Shown piece after piece: positions 1 to 8,291 of a stretch of 64,000 nt of DNA (position 1 is its first letter; every line of letters starts with the position of its first letter). This stretch comes from Dialister sp. UBA7295 (GTDB taxonomy: Bacteria; Bacillota; Negativicutes; Veillonellales; Dialisteraceae). The position numbers were made by a program, and so were the translations under genes. The notes under the pieces are model-generated. The model saw only the letters and a list, made by a program, of their open reading frames with translations. It did no database searches and was not told the DNA's origin. The stretch spans positions 4,082-68,081 of the forward strand of contig DKQZ01000032.1 in NCBI GenBank assembly GCA_002471975.1. The letters run 5' to 3'.

Positions 1-172
1 ATGCCTTGATACTTGAGCGCTGTATCGGGCGCACCCGGGAGACTTCATGATTCGGCCATCCCTGCTCGGAGTCCATCTTCTGCAGAACCTTCCGCACCCC
101 TTTTCACCACACGGGGCTCTCTTTGCCGGTCCTTTCCGCATACTCTTCTCTTCATCGCAAATCTGTAATTCA
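1..172 (-). promoter_or_regulatory. T-box leader (5' part), probable Met specifier
   Basis: Read on the minus strand, this stretch shows the hallmarks of T-box stem I: a GAAGAGAAGAGTATGCGG block, an AGAGAG-CCCC...GGTGAAAA-GGGG distal arm, then GAAG-ATG-GACTCCGAG. Aligned to the leader at 27407-27662, the specifier slot holds ATG (complement of 74-76), which suggests tRNA-Met. A CCCGATACAGCGC segment typical of the region after stem I follows. The antiterminator and the regulated gene lie beyond the left edge. The T-box class is firm; the amino acid is inferred by alignment. Confidence 0.8.
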
Positions 173-177
173 CTGAA

Positions 178-206
178 ACTATACCATAGATTATGGTCAC
201 TGTCAA
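178..206 (-). promoter_or_regulatory. Promoter of the left-edge T-box leader
   Basis: On the minus strand there is TTGACA (201-206), a 17-base spacer and TATAGT (178-183). Transcription would start near 171, just before the T-box stem I. Confidence 0.8.
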
Positions 207-295
207 TTCAGAGGGACAGATAGAAATTCAATTGACAGTGTATGCATAACAGGCATATTCATTCTGGCAGGTGAGCATCTATTACCTCTGAAAAA

Positions 296-325
296 TTGAG
301 GACTTCCTTCAAATTGTGGTATGAT
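296..325 (+). promoter_or_regulatory. Promoter of the YhcH-family gene
   Basis: TTGAGG (296-301), an 18-base spacer and TATGAT (320-325), about 37 bases before the start codon. A second TTGACA at 232-237 has only a poor -10. Confidence 0.6.
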
Positions 326-362
326 AAAAAGAAAAACATTTTTCATTATAAGGAGGATCATC

Positions 363-830
363 ATGATTGCCGGTGATATCAACCATCTGGATGCCTATAA
401 AAAACAGATTCCCTCATTTCTTCTTCTCTGCCTTGAGGCGGTGAAAGAATTTCCTTTTGCCGAAAAAAGAGATGGGAAATATGACATACTGGGCTGCCAG
501 ATGTCTGTAGAGTCTCCTTCCACGGAACCGAGGGAAGACAGGAAACTGGAAGGACACAGGAAATTCATCGATATCCAGTTTGAAATCAAAGGAAAGGAAG
601 AATGGATTGGCGTCCATCCGGCTTCCGGAAAGGAAGAAATCATCGAGGCCCATGAGGACAGGGATCTTTATTTCTTCAAATCCGATGAAAAAGAATCAGC
701 CATCTATTTCACCACCGGCCGCTTTGCCATTTTCTTCCCCGCCGATCTCCATCGTCCTCTCTGCATGGGAGAGAAAGGACCGGAAAAGCTGCGTAAAGCA
801 GTCGTCAAGGTACCGGTGGACAGGATATAA
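363..830 (+). CDS. YhcH/YjgK/YiaL family protein
   Basis: A 155-residue protein of the DUF386 cupin family, whose characterised member NanQ is an anomerase acting on N-acetylneuraminate; other members sit with sugar catabolism genes. The family motifs are visible: GHRKFIDIQ (residues 64-72) and FFPADLHRP (124-132), with H65 and H130 as likely metal ligands, followed by a KAVVKVP C-terminus. The ATG at 363 is chosen because AAGGAGG lies at ideal distance; an upstream in-frame ATG at 321 has no ribosome site and falls inside the promoter. It is a single-gene unit with no sialic acid or sugar genes beside it, so its substrate is unknown. Confidence 0.85.
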   Translation: MIAGDINHLDAYKKQIPSFLLLCLEAVKEFPFAEKRDGKYDILGCQMSVESPSTEPREDRKLEGHRKFIDIQFEIKGKEEWIGVHPASGKEEIIEAHEDRDLYFFKSDEKESAIYFTTGRFAIFFPADLHRPLCMGEKGPEKLRKAVVKVPVDRI

Positions 831-893
831 AACAGGGGACAGAATTCAAAAAAATTTTTCTATCATTTTGAAGGTATTGTTTTACTATTTATA

Positions 894-922
894 TTGACTT
901 AAAGTCAACTGTTTGCTAAAAT
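894..922 (+). promoter_or_regulatory. Promoter and palindromic operator of the RND operon
   Basis: TTGACT (894-899), a 17-base spacer and TAAAAT (917-922). The -35 is embedded in a perfect 15-base palindrome, TTGACTT-A-AAGTCAA (894-908), placed where a dimeric repressor of the TetR or MarR kind would block polymerase. No regulator gene lies nearby. Confidence 0.65.
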
Positions 923-1000
923 AAGTAAGATTAAAAAGAGAGAAAGGTTTCAAGGAGGAAGGGCTGACCTTCCCACTTTCTTTTGCAAGGGGGGTACCTT

Positions 1001-2185
1001 ATGAAATATAAGAAGATTGCAGCCGCAGTACTGGCGGCAGGATTGCTGTTTTCCGCCGCTGCCGTGACCGGAGGCTGCGGGTCATCCCAAAACGCCTCTG
1101 CTCAGCAGCAGGCCATGAAGGTGACCACATTCAAACCGTTCAGGTCCGATACGCCGATTATGCGTGAATACACCGGCTCCGTACTGGCTCTGCAGGAAGT
1201 GCCGGTACGGGCCAAAGTTTCCGGTACGGTAACGGAAAAGTTCATTTCCGGCGGTGAAAGAGTCACAGCCGGCCAGCCTCTTTTCCGTCTGGATACGAGA
1301 AACTATCAGTCCACTCTCGCCGCTGCCCAGGCACAGACTGCCCAGGCCGCTGCCAATTATGAAAATGCCAACCGTGATCTGGCCCGCTATGAAAAGCTGA
1401 TTGCCACCGGCGCCATTTCCCGTCAGGCCTATGACAGCCAGAAAGCGGCTACCGAAGCATACAGAGGGGTCCTGGAAGCATCTCAGGCCCAGGTGGAAAT
1501 TGCTTCCCACAACCTGAACGATACCATCGTGACAGCTCCATTTTCCGGTACCCTTTCCATGGATGACGTAAACGTCGGAACTTTTGCCGCAGCCGGCACG
1601 ACTCCGCTCGTCACGATTTCCAATTCGGATCCCATTTACGTGCAGTTTGATATGTCTGAAAATGAATACCTCTCCCTGAACAAAGATGGCAATGCCACCG
1701 GCAGGCTGGGGGATGCCCTGAAAATCCGCCTTTCCGACGGTTCCATTTATGGACACACCGGCAAGATCGTACAGGTCAATCCGACTTTGACCGGCGGCCA
1801 GCTCTCCCTCAAAGCTTCCTTCCCGAACCCGGATAACGTCCTTGTCCCGGGCATGTATGCAGCCCTTGTTTCTGATAATGAAATCGCAAAGAATTCCATC
1901 CTCGTTCCGACAAAGGCTCTGATCCAGCTCCTGGCCAAGGATATGCTTGACGTCGTAGTCGATGGAAAAGTAGCCCAGAAAGCCGTGAAGCTTGGCGGCA
2001 CTTATGGTATTTATACCATCATCACCAGTGGTATTGATGAAAACGATGTCATTATCGTAGAAGGCCAGAATAAAGTCCAGGTAGGACAGCCTGTGGATCC
2101 AAGTGAAACTACGAAGGAAGCCCTCGAAGCGTCTGCTGCCGATTCCATCAAGGATCAGGGCGGCACCAAGGAATCACAGAAGTAA
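1001..2185 (+). CDS. RND efflux periplasmic adaptor (membrane fusion protein)
   Basis: A 394-residue HlyD/AcrA-type adaptor linking an inner-membrane RND pump to an outer-membrane channel. It has a lipoprotein signal with lipobox TGGC and acylated cysteine near residue 26. A lipoyl-like half domain follows (about 60-95, VPVRAKVSGTV), then an Ala/Gln-rich alpha-helical hairpin (about 100-165), the second lipoyl half (IVTAPFSGTL) and beta-barrel segments. The ATG at 1001 follows AAGGGGGG; a TTG 18 bases upstream is less likely. The pump gene follows after 9 bases, so the two form an operon. Substrate cannot be told from sequence. Confidence 0.92.
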   Translation: MKYKKIAAAVLAAGLLFSAAAVTGGCGSSQNASAQQQAMKVTTFKPFRSDTPIMREYTGSVLALQEVPVRAKVSGTVTEKFISGGERVTAGQPLFRLDTRNYQSTLAAAQAQTAQAAANYENANRDLARYEKLIATGAISRQAYDSQKAATEAYRGVLEASQAQVEIASHNLNDTIVTAPFSGTLSMDDVNVGTFAAAGTTPLVTISNSDPIYVQFDMSENEYLSLNKDGNATGRLGDALKIRLSDGSIYGHTGKIVQVNPTLTGGQLSLKASFPNPDNVLVPGMYAALVSDNEIAKNSILVPTKALIQLLAKDMLDVVVDGKVAQKAVKLGGTYGIYTIITSGIDENDVIIVEGQNKVQVGQPVDPSETTKEALEASAADSIKDQGGTKESQK

Positions 2186-2194
2186 GGAGGGACT

Positions 2195-5100
2195 ATGGCT
2201 AATTTCTTTATTAAACGTCCTATCTTCGCCATCGTTGTGGCACTGGTCATTTCCATTGCCGGTATTCTTTCCTGCTTCAGTCTTCCAATTGACCGTTATC
2301 CGAAAATCACGCCTCCCCAGGTTTCCGTAATAGCAACCTATCCAGGCGCTGATGCAGAAGTCGTGGCCCAGACGGTGGCAGAAGTCATAGAAAAGAACGT
2401 CGTCGGTGTCGAAGGTTTCGACAGTATGTCTTCCTCCAGTAACTCCAACGGCAGTTACTCGCTGACCGTACAGTTCCTGACAGGTACGGACTCCGATATG
2501 GCAACGGTCCGTGTACAGAATGGCGTCACCGCATCTGACGCAGGTCTTCCGGAGACAGTTAGAGCGATCGGTGTTACTACCAGAAAGTCCTCCGGTGATA
2601 TGGCTCTCGTAGTCAGCCTGATTTCACCAAATGGTACATACAACGATACGTTCCTTAAAAACTATTTCAGTATCAACTACCTGGATGAGTTGAAATCTAT
2701 TCCCGGTGTCGGCACGGTTCAGGAATTCGGTTCCGATTATGCCATGCGTGTATGGCTCGACCCGACCCGGATGGCCCAGAACAATATGACTGCCGGCGAA
2801 GTCATTGCAGCCATCACGAACCAGAACCAGCAGATTGCAGCCGGTCATATCGGTGCGGCTCCGGTCACCAAGGATCAGCCTTTCCAGTATGTCATCACCG
2901 CCAAAGGCCGTCTCGTGACGGAAGCGGAATTCGGGGATATCGTTCTTCGGACCAACAGTGACGGCAGCCTTCTTCATCTGAAAGATGTGGCCAGAATCCA
3001 GCTGGCGGCAGAGGGATTTGACTTTATCGCCCGGGCCGGTGAAAAAGAAGCCGCTACCGTTGCTTTCTCCCTGACCGATGATGCCAATGCCGTAGAAACC
3101 ATCGGTGCCATCAAGGCAAAACTGGCAGAAGATGCTAAGACTTTCCCCGATGACATGACTTACGTCATCAATGCGGATAATACGGATTTCATCTTCGCCT
3201 CTATCAATGAAGTTATTCATACTTTCGTAGAAGCTCTCGTTATCGTAGCAATCATTGTATATATCTTCCTGCAGAACTGGCGCTCTACCATCATCCCGAT
3301 GATTGCCGTACCGGTATCTTTGCTGGGTACCATTGCAGCTTTCAACGTCCTTGGTTTTACAATCAATACACTGACCCTCTTTGCCATGGTTCTGGCAATC
3401 GGGCTGGTCGTCGATGATGCGATCGTCGTCATTGAAGCCGTGGAATATGAAATGCGCTATAACAATCTGCAGCCGAGAGAAGCCACTGTTGCAGCCATGG
3501 CGAAGGTGCAGAGCCCGGTAATCGGCGTCGCCGTCGTCTTGGCGGCGGTATTCGTACCGGTCGCTTTCCTGGGCGGCATCATGGGTATCCTGTATAAACA
3601 GTTCGCCCTGACCATTGCGGTTTCCGTACTGCTTTCTGCATTTACCGCACTTTCCCTGACCCCGGCTCTCTGTGCTGGCCTCCTGAAACCGGCAAAGAAG
3701 AAAGCAGACAAAGGCCGGTTTGAACGCATGTGGGACAAGTTCAATGATGGCTTTGACCATATGATTGAAGTCTATGGAGCTATCCTTGAAAAACTGGCTC
3801 ATGCCATTGTGTTCCCAATTGGTACACTGGTAGTCCTCTTCGTGCTCGCAGCTTTCATGTTTATCAAACTGCCGACCGCATTTATTCCGCAGGAAGATAA
3901 CGGGTATTTCCTGAATGCCTTCTCCCTGCCCGAAGGCTCTGCCAACGTCCGTACGGCCCAGTATGTCACGGAATTCCTGAATTTCATGAAGGAAGATCCT
4001 GCTGTAGATACGACCCAGGGCGTTGTAGGTTTTGATATTCTTTCCGATGGACAGAAACCAAATGCCGGCCTGTCTTTCATCAAGCTGAAACCCTGGGATG
4101 ACCGCAAGGCTCCAAGTGAACAGATCAATGCCGTCATGGCCAAGGGCTTTGCCTTCAATGCCACCCATCCCGGCGTATCCCTGATGCCTCTGAACCCGTC
4201 TCCAATTCCGGGCCTTGGCAACTCCGGCGGTTTCTCTCTGTACATTCAGAATAAGAACGGCGATTCCAACGAAAACATGCAGGCCATTATCGGTGAATTC
4301 CTGGCTGCTGCCAACCAGCGTCCTGAAATCCAGATGGCTTACACCACGTTCCGTATGGATACTCCTTCTTATAATTTCAATATTGACCGTGAAAAAGCAG
4401 CCAGGAATGGTGTCAACGTGGGCGATATCTTCACAGCCCTCCAGGCTTACTATGGCTCTATCCAGGTCAACGATTTCACCACTTTCGGCCGTAACTACAA
4501 GGTTATCGTTCAGGCAGACACGGAATACCGTATGAGCGTGGATGACAACAAGTTCCTTACCGTTCGTGACAACAATGGCAATATGGTTCCGATTTCCAAC
4601 TTCATTACTCCGAAGAGATCGAATGCCGTAGCTGTCATTACCCGTTATAACAACTTCCCGGCTGTCAAGATTGGCGGTAACCAGGCAGATGGTTATTCCT
4701 CCGGTCAGGCACTGGATGCGCTGGAAGAAGTGGCGAAACAGACTCTGCCGAATGGTTATTCTTATTCTTTCGCTGAATCTTCTGCGCAGGAAAGAGAAGC
4801 CGGCGGCAAGACGGTCTATGCACTGGCTTTCGGTATGCTCTTCGTCTTCCTGTCTCTGGCAGCTCTTTACGAAAGCTGGAAAGTCCCATTCTCCGTCATC
4901 CTTGGTATTCCGACCGGTTTCTTCGGCGCCTGTCTCGGTGCCTTTGCCTTCAATGTTTATAATGATATTTATTTCCAGATCGGTCTTCTCACCATTATCG
5001 GCCTGGCCGCAAAGAACGCCATCCTGATCGTCGAATATGCGAAAGTCCGTACTGACGCGGGCATGGAAGTAGTCAAGGCATCCATCGAAGCATCGAAGAT

Positions 5101-5332
5101 TCGTCTCCGCCCGATCCTGATGACCTCCTTCGCCTTCATCCTTGGTAACGTGCCTCTGGCTCTCTCTACGGGCGCAGGTTCCAATTCCCGTTCCGAAATG
5201 GGTATTGCCGTCGTATTCGGCGTGCTCTCTGCCACCTTCTTCCAGGTATTCATTGTACCTATGCTTTACATCGTGATTGAACGAATCCATGGGTTCAAGA
5301 AACCAAGAAAGAATATAACAGTGGAAGAATAA
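2195..5332 (+). CDS. RND family multidrug efflux transporter (AcrB/MexB-like)
   Basis: A 1045-residue inner-membrane proton-driven pump of the HAE-1 family, the usual length. N-terminal FIKRPIFAIVVAL is the typical first membrane helix. The proton-relay acidic pair is in GLVVDDAIVVIEAVE near residues 406-407, and the partner lysine is in GLAAKNAILIVEY near 938. Two large periplasmic loops lie between membrane helices 1-2 and 7-8. Start ATG follows AGGAGGG. It forms an operon with the adaptor upstream; no outer-membrane factor (TolC type) follows, so the channel must be encoded elsewhere. A pump of this type implies a double-membrane cell. A strong terminator ends the operon. Confidence 0.95.
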   Translation: MANFFIKRPIFAIVVALVISIAGILSCFSLPIDRYPKITPPQVSVIATYPGADAEVVAQTVAEVIEKNVVGVEGFDSMSSSSNSNGSYSLTVQFLTGTDSDMATVRVQNGVTASDAGLPETVRAIGVTTRKSSGDMALVVSLISPNGTYNDTFLKNYFSINYLDELKSIPGVGTVQEFGSDYAMRVWLDPTRMAQNNMTAGEVIAAITNQNQQIAAGHIGAAPVTKDQPFQYVITAKGRLVTEAEFGDIVLRTNSDGSLLHLKDVARIQLAAEGFDFIARAGEKEAATVAFSLTDDANAVETIGAIKAKLAEDAKTFPDDMTYVINADNTDFIFASINEVIHTFVEALVIVAIIVYIFLQNWRSTIIPMIAVPVSLLGTIAAFNVLGFTINTLTLFAMVLAIGLVVDDAIVVIEAVEYEMRYNNLQPREATVAAMAKVQSPVIGVAVVLAAVFVPVAFLGGIMGILYKQFALTIAVSVLLSAFTALSLTPALCAGLLKPAKKKADKGRFERMWDKFNDGFDHMIEVYGAILEKLAHAIVFPIGTLVVLFVLAAFMFIKLPTAFIPQEDNGYFLNAFSLPEGSANVRTAQYVTEFLNFMKEDPAVDTTQGVVGFDILSDGQKPNAGLSFIKLKPWDDRKAPSEQINAVMAKGFAFNATHPGVSLMPLNPSPIPGLGNSGGFSLYIQNKNGDSNENMQAIIGEFLAAANQRPEIQMAYTTFRMDTPSYNFNIDREKAARNGVNVGDIFTALQAYYGSIQVNDFTTFGRNYKVIVQADTEYRMSVDDNKFLTVRDNNGNMVPISNFITPKRSNAVAVITRYNNFPAVKIGGNQADGYSSGQALDALEEVAKQTLPNGYSYSFAESSAQEREAGGKTVYALAFGMLFVFLSLAALYESWKVPFSVILGIPTGFFGACLGAFAFNVYNDIYFQIGLLTIIGLAAKNAILIVEYAKVRTDAGMEVVKASIEASKIRLRPILMTSFAFILGNVPLALSTGAGSNSRSEMGIAVVFGVLSATFFQVFIVPMLYIVIERIHGFKKPRKNITVEE

Positions 5333-5338
5333 TATAAA

Positions 5339-5373
5339 AAGAACAGCTTCTCTCCGGAGAGGCTGTTTTTTTA
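5339..5373 (+). terminator. Terminator of the RND operon
   Basis: AACAGC-TCTCTCCGGAGAG-GCTGTT hairpin followed by a run of seven T. Confidence 0.85.
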
Positions 5374-5430
5374 TGGAAACAGGTATGAAAAAGTTCTTTC
5401 TGTGATATGATGGACATGAGGTGAAGGGTT

Positions 5431-6021
5431 ATGACTAAAAGCTGGAATCAAAAGGAAATTAAAATCATCCACTGCTTTGGAGACAGCCTGACGGCGGGCT
5501 TTGGCGTCCTTCCCGGACAGGGATGGGTGGAACTGCTGGATAAAAGAATACAGGGAATCTCTCTCTATAATCATGGTGCCTGCGGGGCAGGGGTGAGGGA
5601 TATTTTTGACCTCATGGAAGGTTTTACGACCCGCCCGGGGAAAGCGGAAGGATTCTTTTTCATGGGCGGGACCAATGATATCCTTTGTGGTCTCCGCCTT
5701 GACGTACTGGAAAGGATTGTAGAGACAGAAGTTGGAAATATTTCAGAAAAAGTGCCCCTGACTCTGGGAATTCCCATCCTGGCTACGGAGAAAAGCATTT
5801 ACACCGGCTGGCAGCAGGAAGATTTCTTTGAGGCCAATCAGAAAGATCTCGAGAAGTATGGCGAATTCCTGAGGAGCCTGTCTGCCGGACTTTCCCTTCC
5901 TTTCATTGATTTTCAGAAATCTCTTCCGGCAGATGACCGTTATTATTCGGATGGCATTCATCCAAACCGCACCGGCTATGAACGCATGGCAGACTGTGCG
6001 GAAAAGCTTTGGAAATCGTGA
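5431..6021 (+). CDS. SGNH/GDSL-type hydrolase
   Basis: A 196-residue compact esterase/lipase-fold enzyme of the SGNH superfamily. Block I is FGDSL with nucleophile S19; the block III-type GGTND lies near residues 76-80; the catalytic Asp and His are in DGIHPNRTGY (D174, H177). No signal peptide is seen, so it is probably cytoplasmic, like a TesA- or acetylxylan-esterase-like deacylase. The ATG at 5431 follows AGGTGAAGG, and an extended -10 (TGATATGAT) ends at 5411. It stands alone between a terminator and the glycan operon. The substrate, possibly an acylated glycan or thioester, is unknown. Confidence 0.85.
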   Translation: MTKSWNQKEIKIIHCFGDSLTAGFGVLPGQGWVELLDKRIQGISLYNHGACGAGVRDIFDLMEGFTTRPGKAEGFFFMGGTNDILCGLRLDVLERIVETEVGNISEKVPLTLGIPILATEKSIYTGWQQEDFFEANQKDLEKYGEFLRSLSAGLSLPFIDFQKSLPADDRYYSDGIHPNRTGYERMADCAEKLWKS

Positions 6022-6061
6022 GTTCCTTTTCTGAAACGGGTCCCATGGAAGCGGCCGATTT

Positions 6062-6069
6062 GGTATAAT
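6062..6069 (+). promoter_or_regulatory. Extended -10 promoter of the glycan operon
   Basis: TGGTATAAT-type extended -10 (TATAAT 6064-6069) about 36 bases before the start codon. The -35 (TCCCAT) is poor. Confidence 0.5.
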
Positions 6070-6105
6070 AAAGAATAATATCATTGAATTACAGGAGTGA
6101 ACCCT

Positions 6106-7089
6106 ATGAAAAAAATTCTTGTCACCGGCGGTGCCGGTTTTATTGGCTATCATCTGAGTAAAAAACTGCTGGAAAAAGGGTATGAAGTCATCGGCTTCGA
6201 TAATATGAATGATTATTATGATCCGAAACTGAAGGAAGACCGCCTGGCAGACCTGAAAAGCCAAGGGGGCCCCTATACCTTTATCAAAGGCGACCTGGCT
6301 GACAAAGAGGCGGTGACGACAGTTTTTACTGCCTTTCATCCGGATATTGTGGTCAATCTGGCTGCCCAGGCAGGGGTACGCTACAGCATTGATCATCCCG
6401 ATTCCTACATCCAGTCCAATATCGTTGGTTTCTTCCATATCCTCGAGGCCTGCCGTCATTACCCTGTGGAAAATCTTCTCTTTGCTTCCAGTTCTTCTGT
6501 TTATGGGAATCAGGAAAAAGTGCCTTTCTCCACCGATGATTTCGTGGACCATCCCATCAGTCTTTATGCGGCGACCAAGAAGTCCGACGAACTCATGGCC
6601 TACACCTATGCCCATCTCTATAAAATTCCGGCCACGGGGCTCCGGTTCTTTACCGTCTATGGACCTTTTGGACGTCCGGATATGGCTTATTTTAAATTTA
6701 CCAATAAAATTGTGAGAAATGAGACGATTCAGGTCTACAACAAGGGAGATATGCTTCGTGACTTCACCTATGTGGATGATATCGTAAACGGCATCTGCTG
6801 CATGCTGGAATCTCCGGCAAAGCCGAATCAGGATGGCGATCCTTACAAAGTCTATAATATCGGAAATAATCATCCTGTGCGGCTCATGAAATTCATTGAA
6901 ATCCTTGAGGATGCCATCGGTAGAAAGGCAAAGAAGGAATTCCTGCCCATGCAGCCCGGCGACGTCTATCAGACCTATGCGGATATCAGCGAACTGGAAA
7001 AGGATTTCGGTTTCAAGCCTTCCACTTCGCTGGAAGAGGGACTGTCTCACTTCGCAGCCTGGTATAAAGACTATTACCATGTGAAATAA
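6106..7089 (+). CDS. NAD-dependent UDP-glucuronate 4-epimerase-like protein
   Basis: A 327-residue short-chain dehydrogenase of the extended GalE type. It has the N-terminal NAD-binding GGAGFIGYHL (residues 8-17), a Ser-Ser-Ser near 130 and the catalytic YAATK near 154-158. The FDNMNDYYDPKLKEDR stretch and GPFGRPDMAYFKF are typical of UDP-glucuronate 4-epimerases (CapI/GAE group) that make UDP-galacturonate for lipopolysaccharide core or capsule. The ATG at 6106 is preferred; a GTG three codons upstream overlaps the AGGAG. It is first in a four-gene operon with glycosyltransferases and hldE. Substrate is assigned by similarity to the GAE subgroup, not proven. Confidence 0.85.
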   Translation: MKKILVTGGAGFIGYHLSKKLLEKGYEVIGFDNMNDYYDPKLKEDRLADLKSQGGPYTFIKGDLADKEAVTTVFTAFHPDIVVNLAAQAGVRYSIDHPDSYIQSNIVGFFHILEACRHYPVENLLFASSSSVYGNQEKVPFSTDDFVDHPISLYAATKKSDELMAYTYAHLYKIPATGLRFFTVYGPFGRPDMAYFKFTNKIVRNETIQVYNKGDMLRDFTYVDDIVNGICCMLESPAKPNQDGDPYKVYNIGNNHPVRLMKFIEILEDAIGRKAKKEFLPMQPGDVYQTYADISELEKDFGFKPSTSLEEGLSHFAAWYKDYYHVK

Positions 7090-7100
7090 CAGGTGTTACT

Positions 7101-8273
7101 ATGAAGGTATTACTGGCCAACTTGCACAAATACGTGGGCTACAGCGGCGGTATTGAGCATGTCCTTTCCCACATGGCTTCTGCCCTGAAAGACAGAAATT
7201 ATGAGGTTTCCGTCGTCATGGCTGACGAAAAAGAAGGATTTCCTTTCTATCCTCTGCCGGATGGCGTCGAACTGTACAATCTTTTCCATATGGAGGACAT
7301 GAAAGCTATCCATGCCGGCACTTTTGACAAGATTATACGTGAAGTGACTCGTGCCTTCAGTAAGGAAGGGGCAAGAAACAGGAATTATGAAATCCTCCTC
7401 AAGGGGAAGAAGGCTCTTCAGAAGGTGCTGGAAGAAACAGAACCGGAAGTCATTGTTTCATTCCGCGAACCTACGGGCCGTCTTCTTCTGGATGGTATTT
7501 CCACAAAGATTCCTGTGATTTCCATGCTTCATAATGATCCGGATGAAATATTTCTTCATTCTCCGAAAGAGGAAAAAAATGCATTGAAAAAGAGCCGCTT
7601 TATCCAGGCCCTCATGCCTTCCTTTATCGGTAAGGCGGAAAAGTACTTGGATTACGACCATTTCGTCTATATCCCCAATGCCGTCAATATCCCGGATCTC
7701 GTTGCGGATCCCGGTCAGGACAGGGACGTCCATGTGATTACCAATGTGGGAAGAGTCACGGGACGGACCAAGCGCCAGCATCTTCTGGTGGAGGCTTTCA
7801 GTCTCATTGCGAAGGATTTCCCAAACTGGCAGGTCCATATCTGGGGGGATACCTATGACAAGGCCTATGTGACGGCCCTGAAAAGCCTCATTAAGAAAAA
7901 GGGCATCACGGACCGGGTCTTCCTTAAAGGAACGACGAAGGATATGAAGGGCGTTTGGGAAGGGACGGATATCTTTGCCTTCCCCAGCCATCATGAGGGA
8001 TTCCCGCTGGCTCTTTCTGAAGCCATGGGAGTCGGGATACCGGCAGTGGGCTATAAGACCTGTTCATCGGTGAATGAACTGATCAAAAGTGACGTAAACG
8101 GATATCTTGTAGAGGAAGGACCGGAACCCTTCAGCAAGGCCCTCGCAGCTCTGATGAAGGATGAGAAGCTTCGGAGAAAGCTGGGGAAAGGGGCCAGGGA
8201 ATCCATGGAGTCTTTCCGCCCGGAAGTGGTGTGGAATTCTTGGGACGAGCTCCTTCAGAAAGCAGCAAAATGA
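7101..8273 (+). CDS. Glycosyltransferase, GT4 family
   Basis: A 390-residue GT-B fold retaining glycosyltransferase. The N-terminal half has the glycine turn YSGGIEHVL used by group 1 enzymes. The C-terminal donor-binding half begins at VITNVGRV and includes the E-x7-E motif EGFPLALSE and PAVGYKTCSSVNELI. It starts 11 bases after the epimerase and is followed after 18 bases by hldE, so it most likely adds a sugar to the lipopolysaccharide core or another surface glycan. Donor and acceptor cannot be assigned. ATG at 7101 follows a modest CAGGTG. Confidence 0.85.
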   Translation: MKVLLANLHKYVGYSGGIEHVLSHMASALKDRNYEVSVVMADEKEGFPFYPLPDGVELYNLFHMEDMKAIHAGTFDKIIREVTRAFSKEGARNRNYEILLKGKKALQKVLEETEPEVIVSFREPTGRLLLDGISTKIPVISMLHNDPDEIFLHSPKEEKNALKKSRFIQALMPSFIGKAEKYLDYDHFVYIPNAVNIPDLVADPGQDRDVHVITNVGRVTGRTKRQHLLVEAFSLIAKDFPNWQVHIWGDTYDKAYVTALKSLIKKKGITDRVFLKGTTKDMKGVWEGTDIFAFPSHHEGFPLALSEAMGVGIPAVGYKTCSSVNELIKSDVNGYLVEEGPEPFSKALAALMKDEKLRRKLGKGARESMESFRPEVVWNSWDELLQKAAK

Positions 8274-8291
8274 AGAAAGACAGGAGAACCT

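Noticed and set aside
2624..5290. 888-residue minus-strand open frame across the RND pump
   Set aside because: It is the antisense shadow of the well-supported RND transporter, rich in His/Arg/Gly/Asp and without family motifs or ribosome site.
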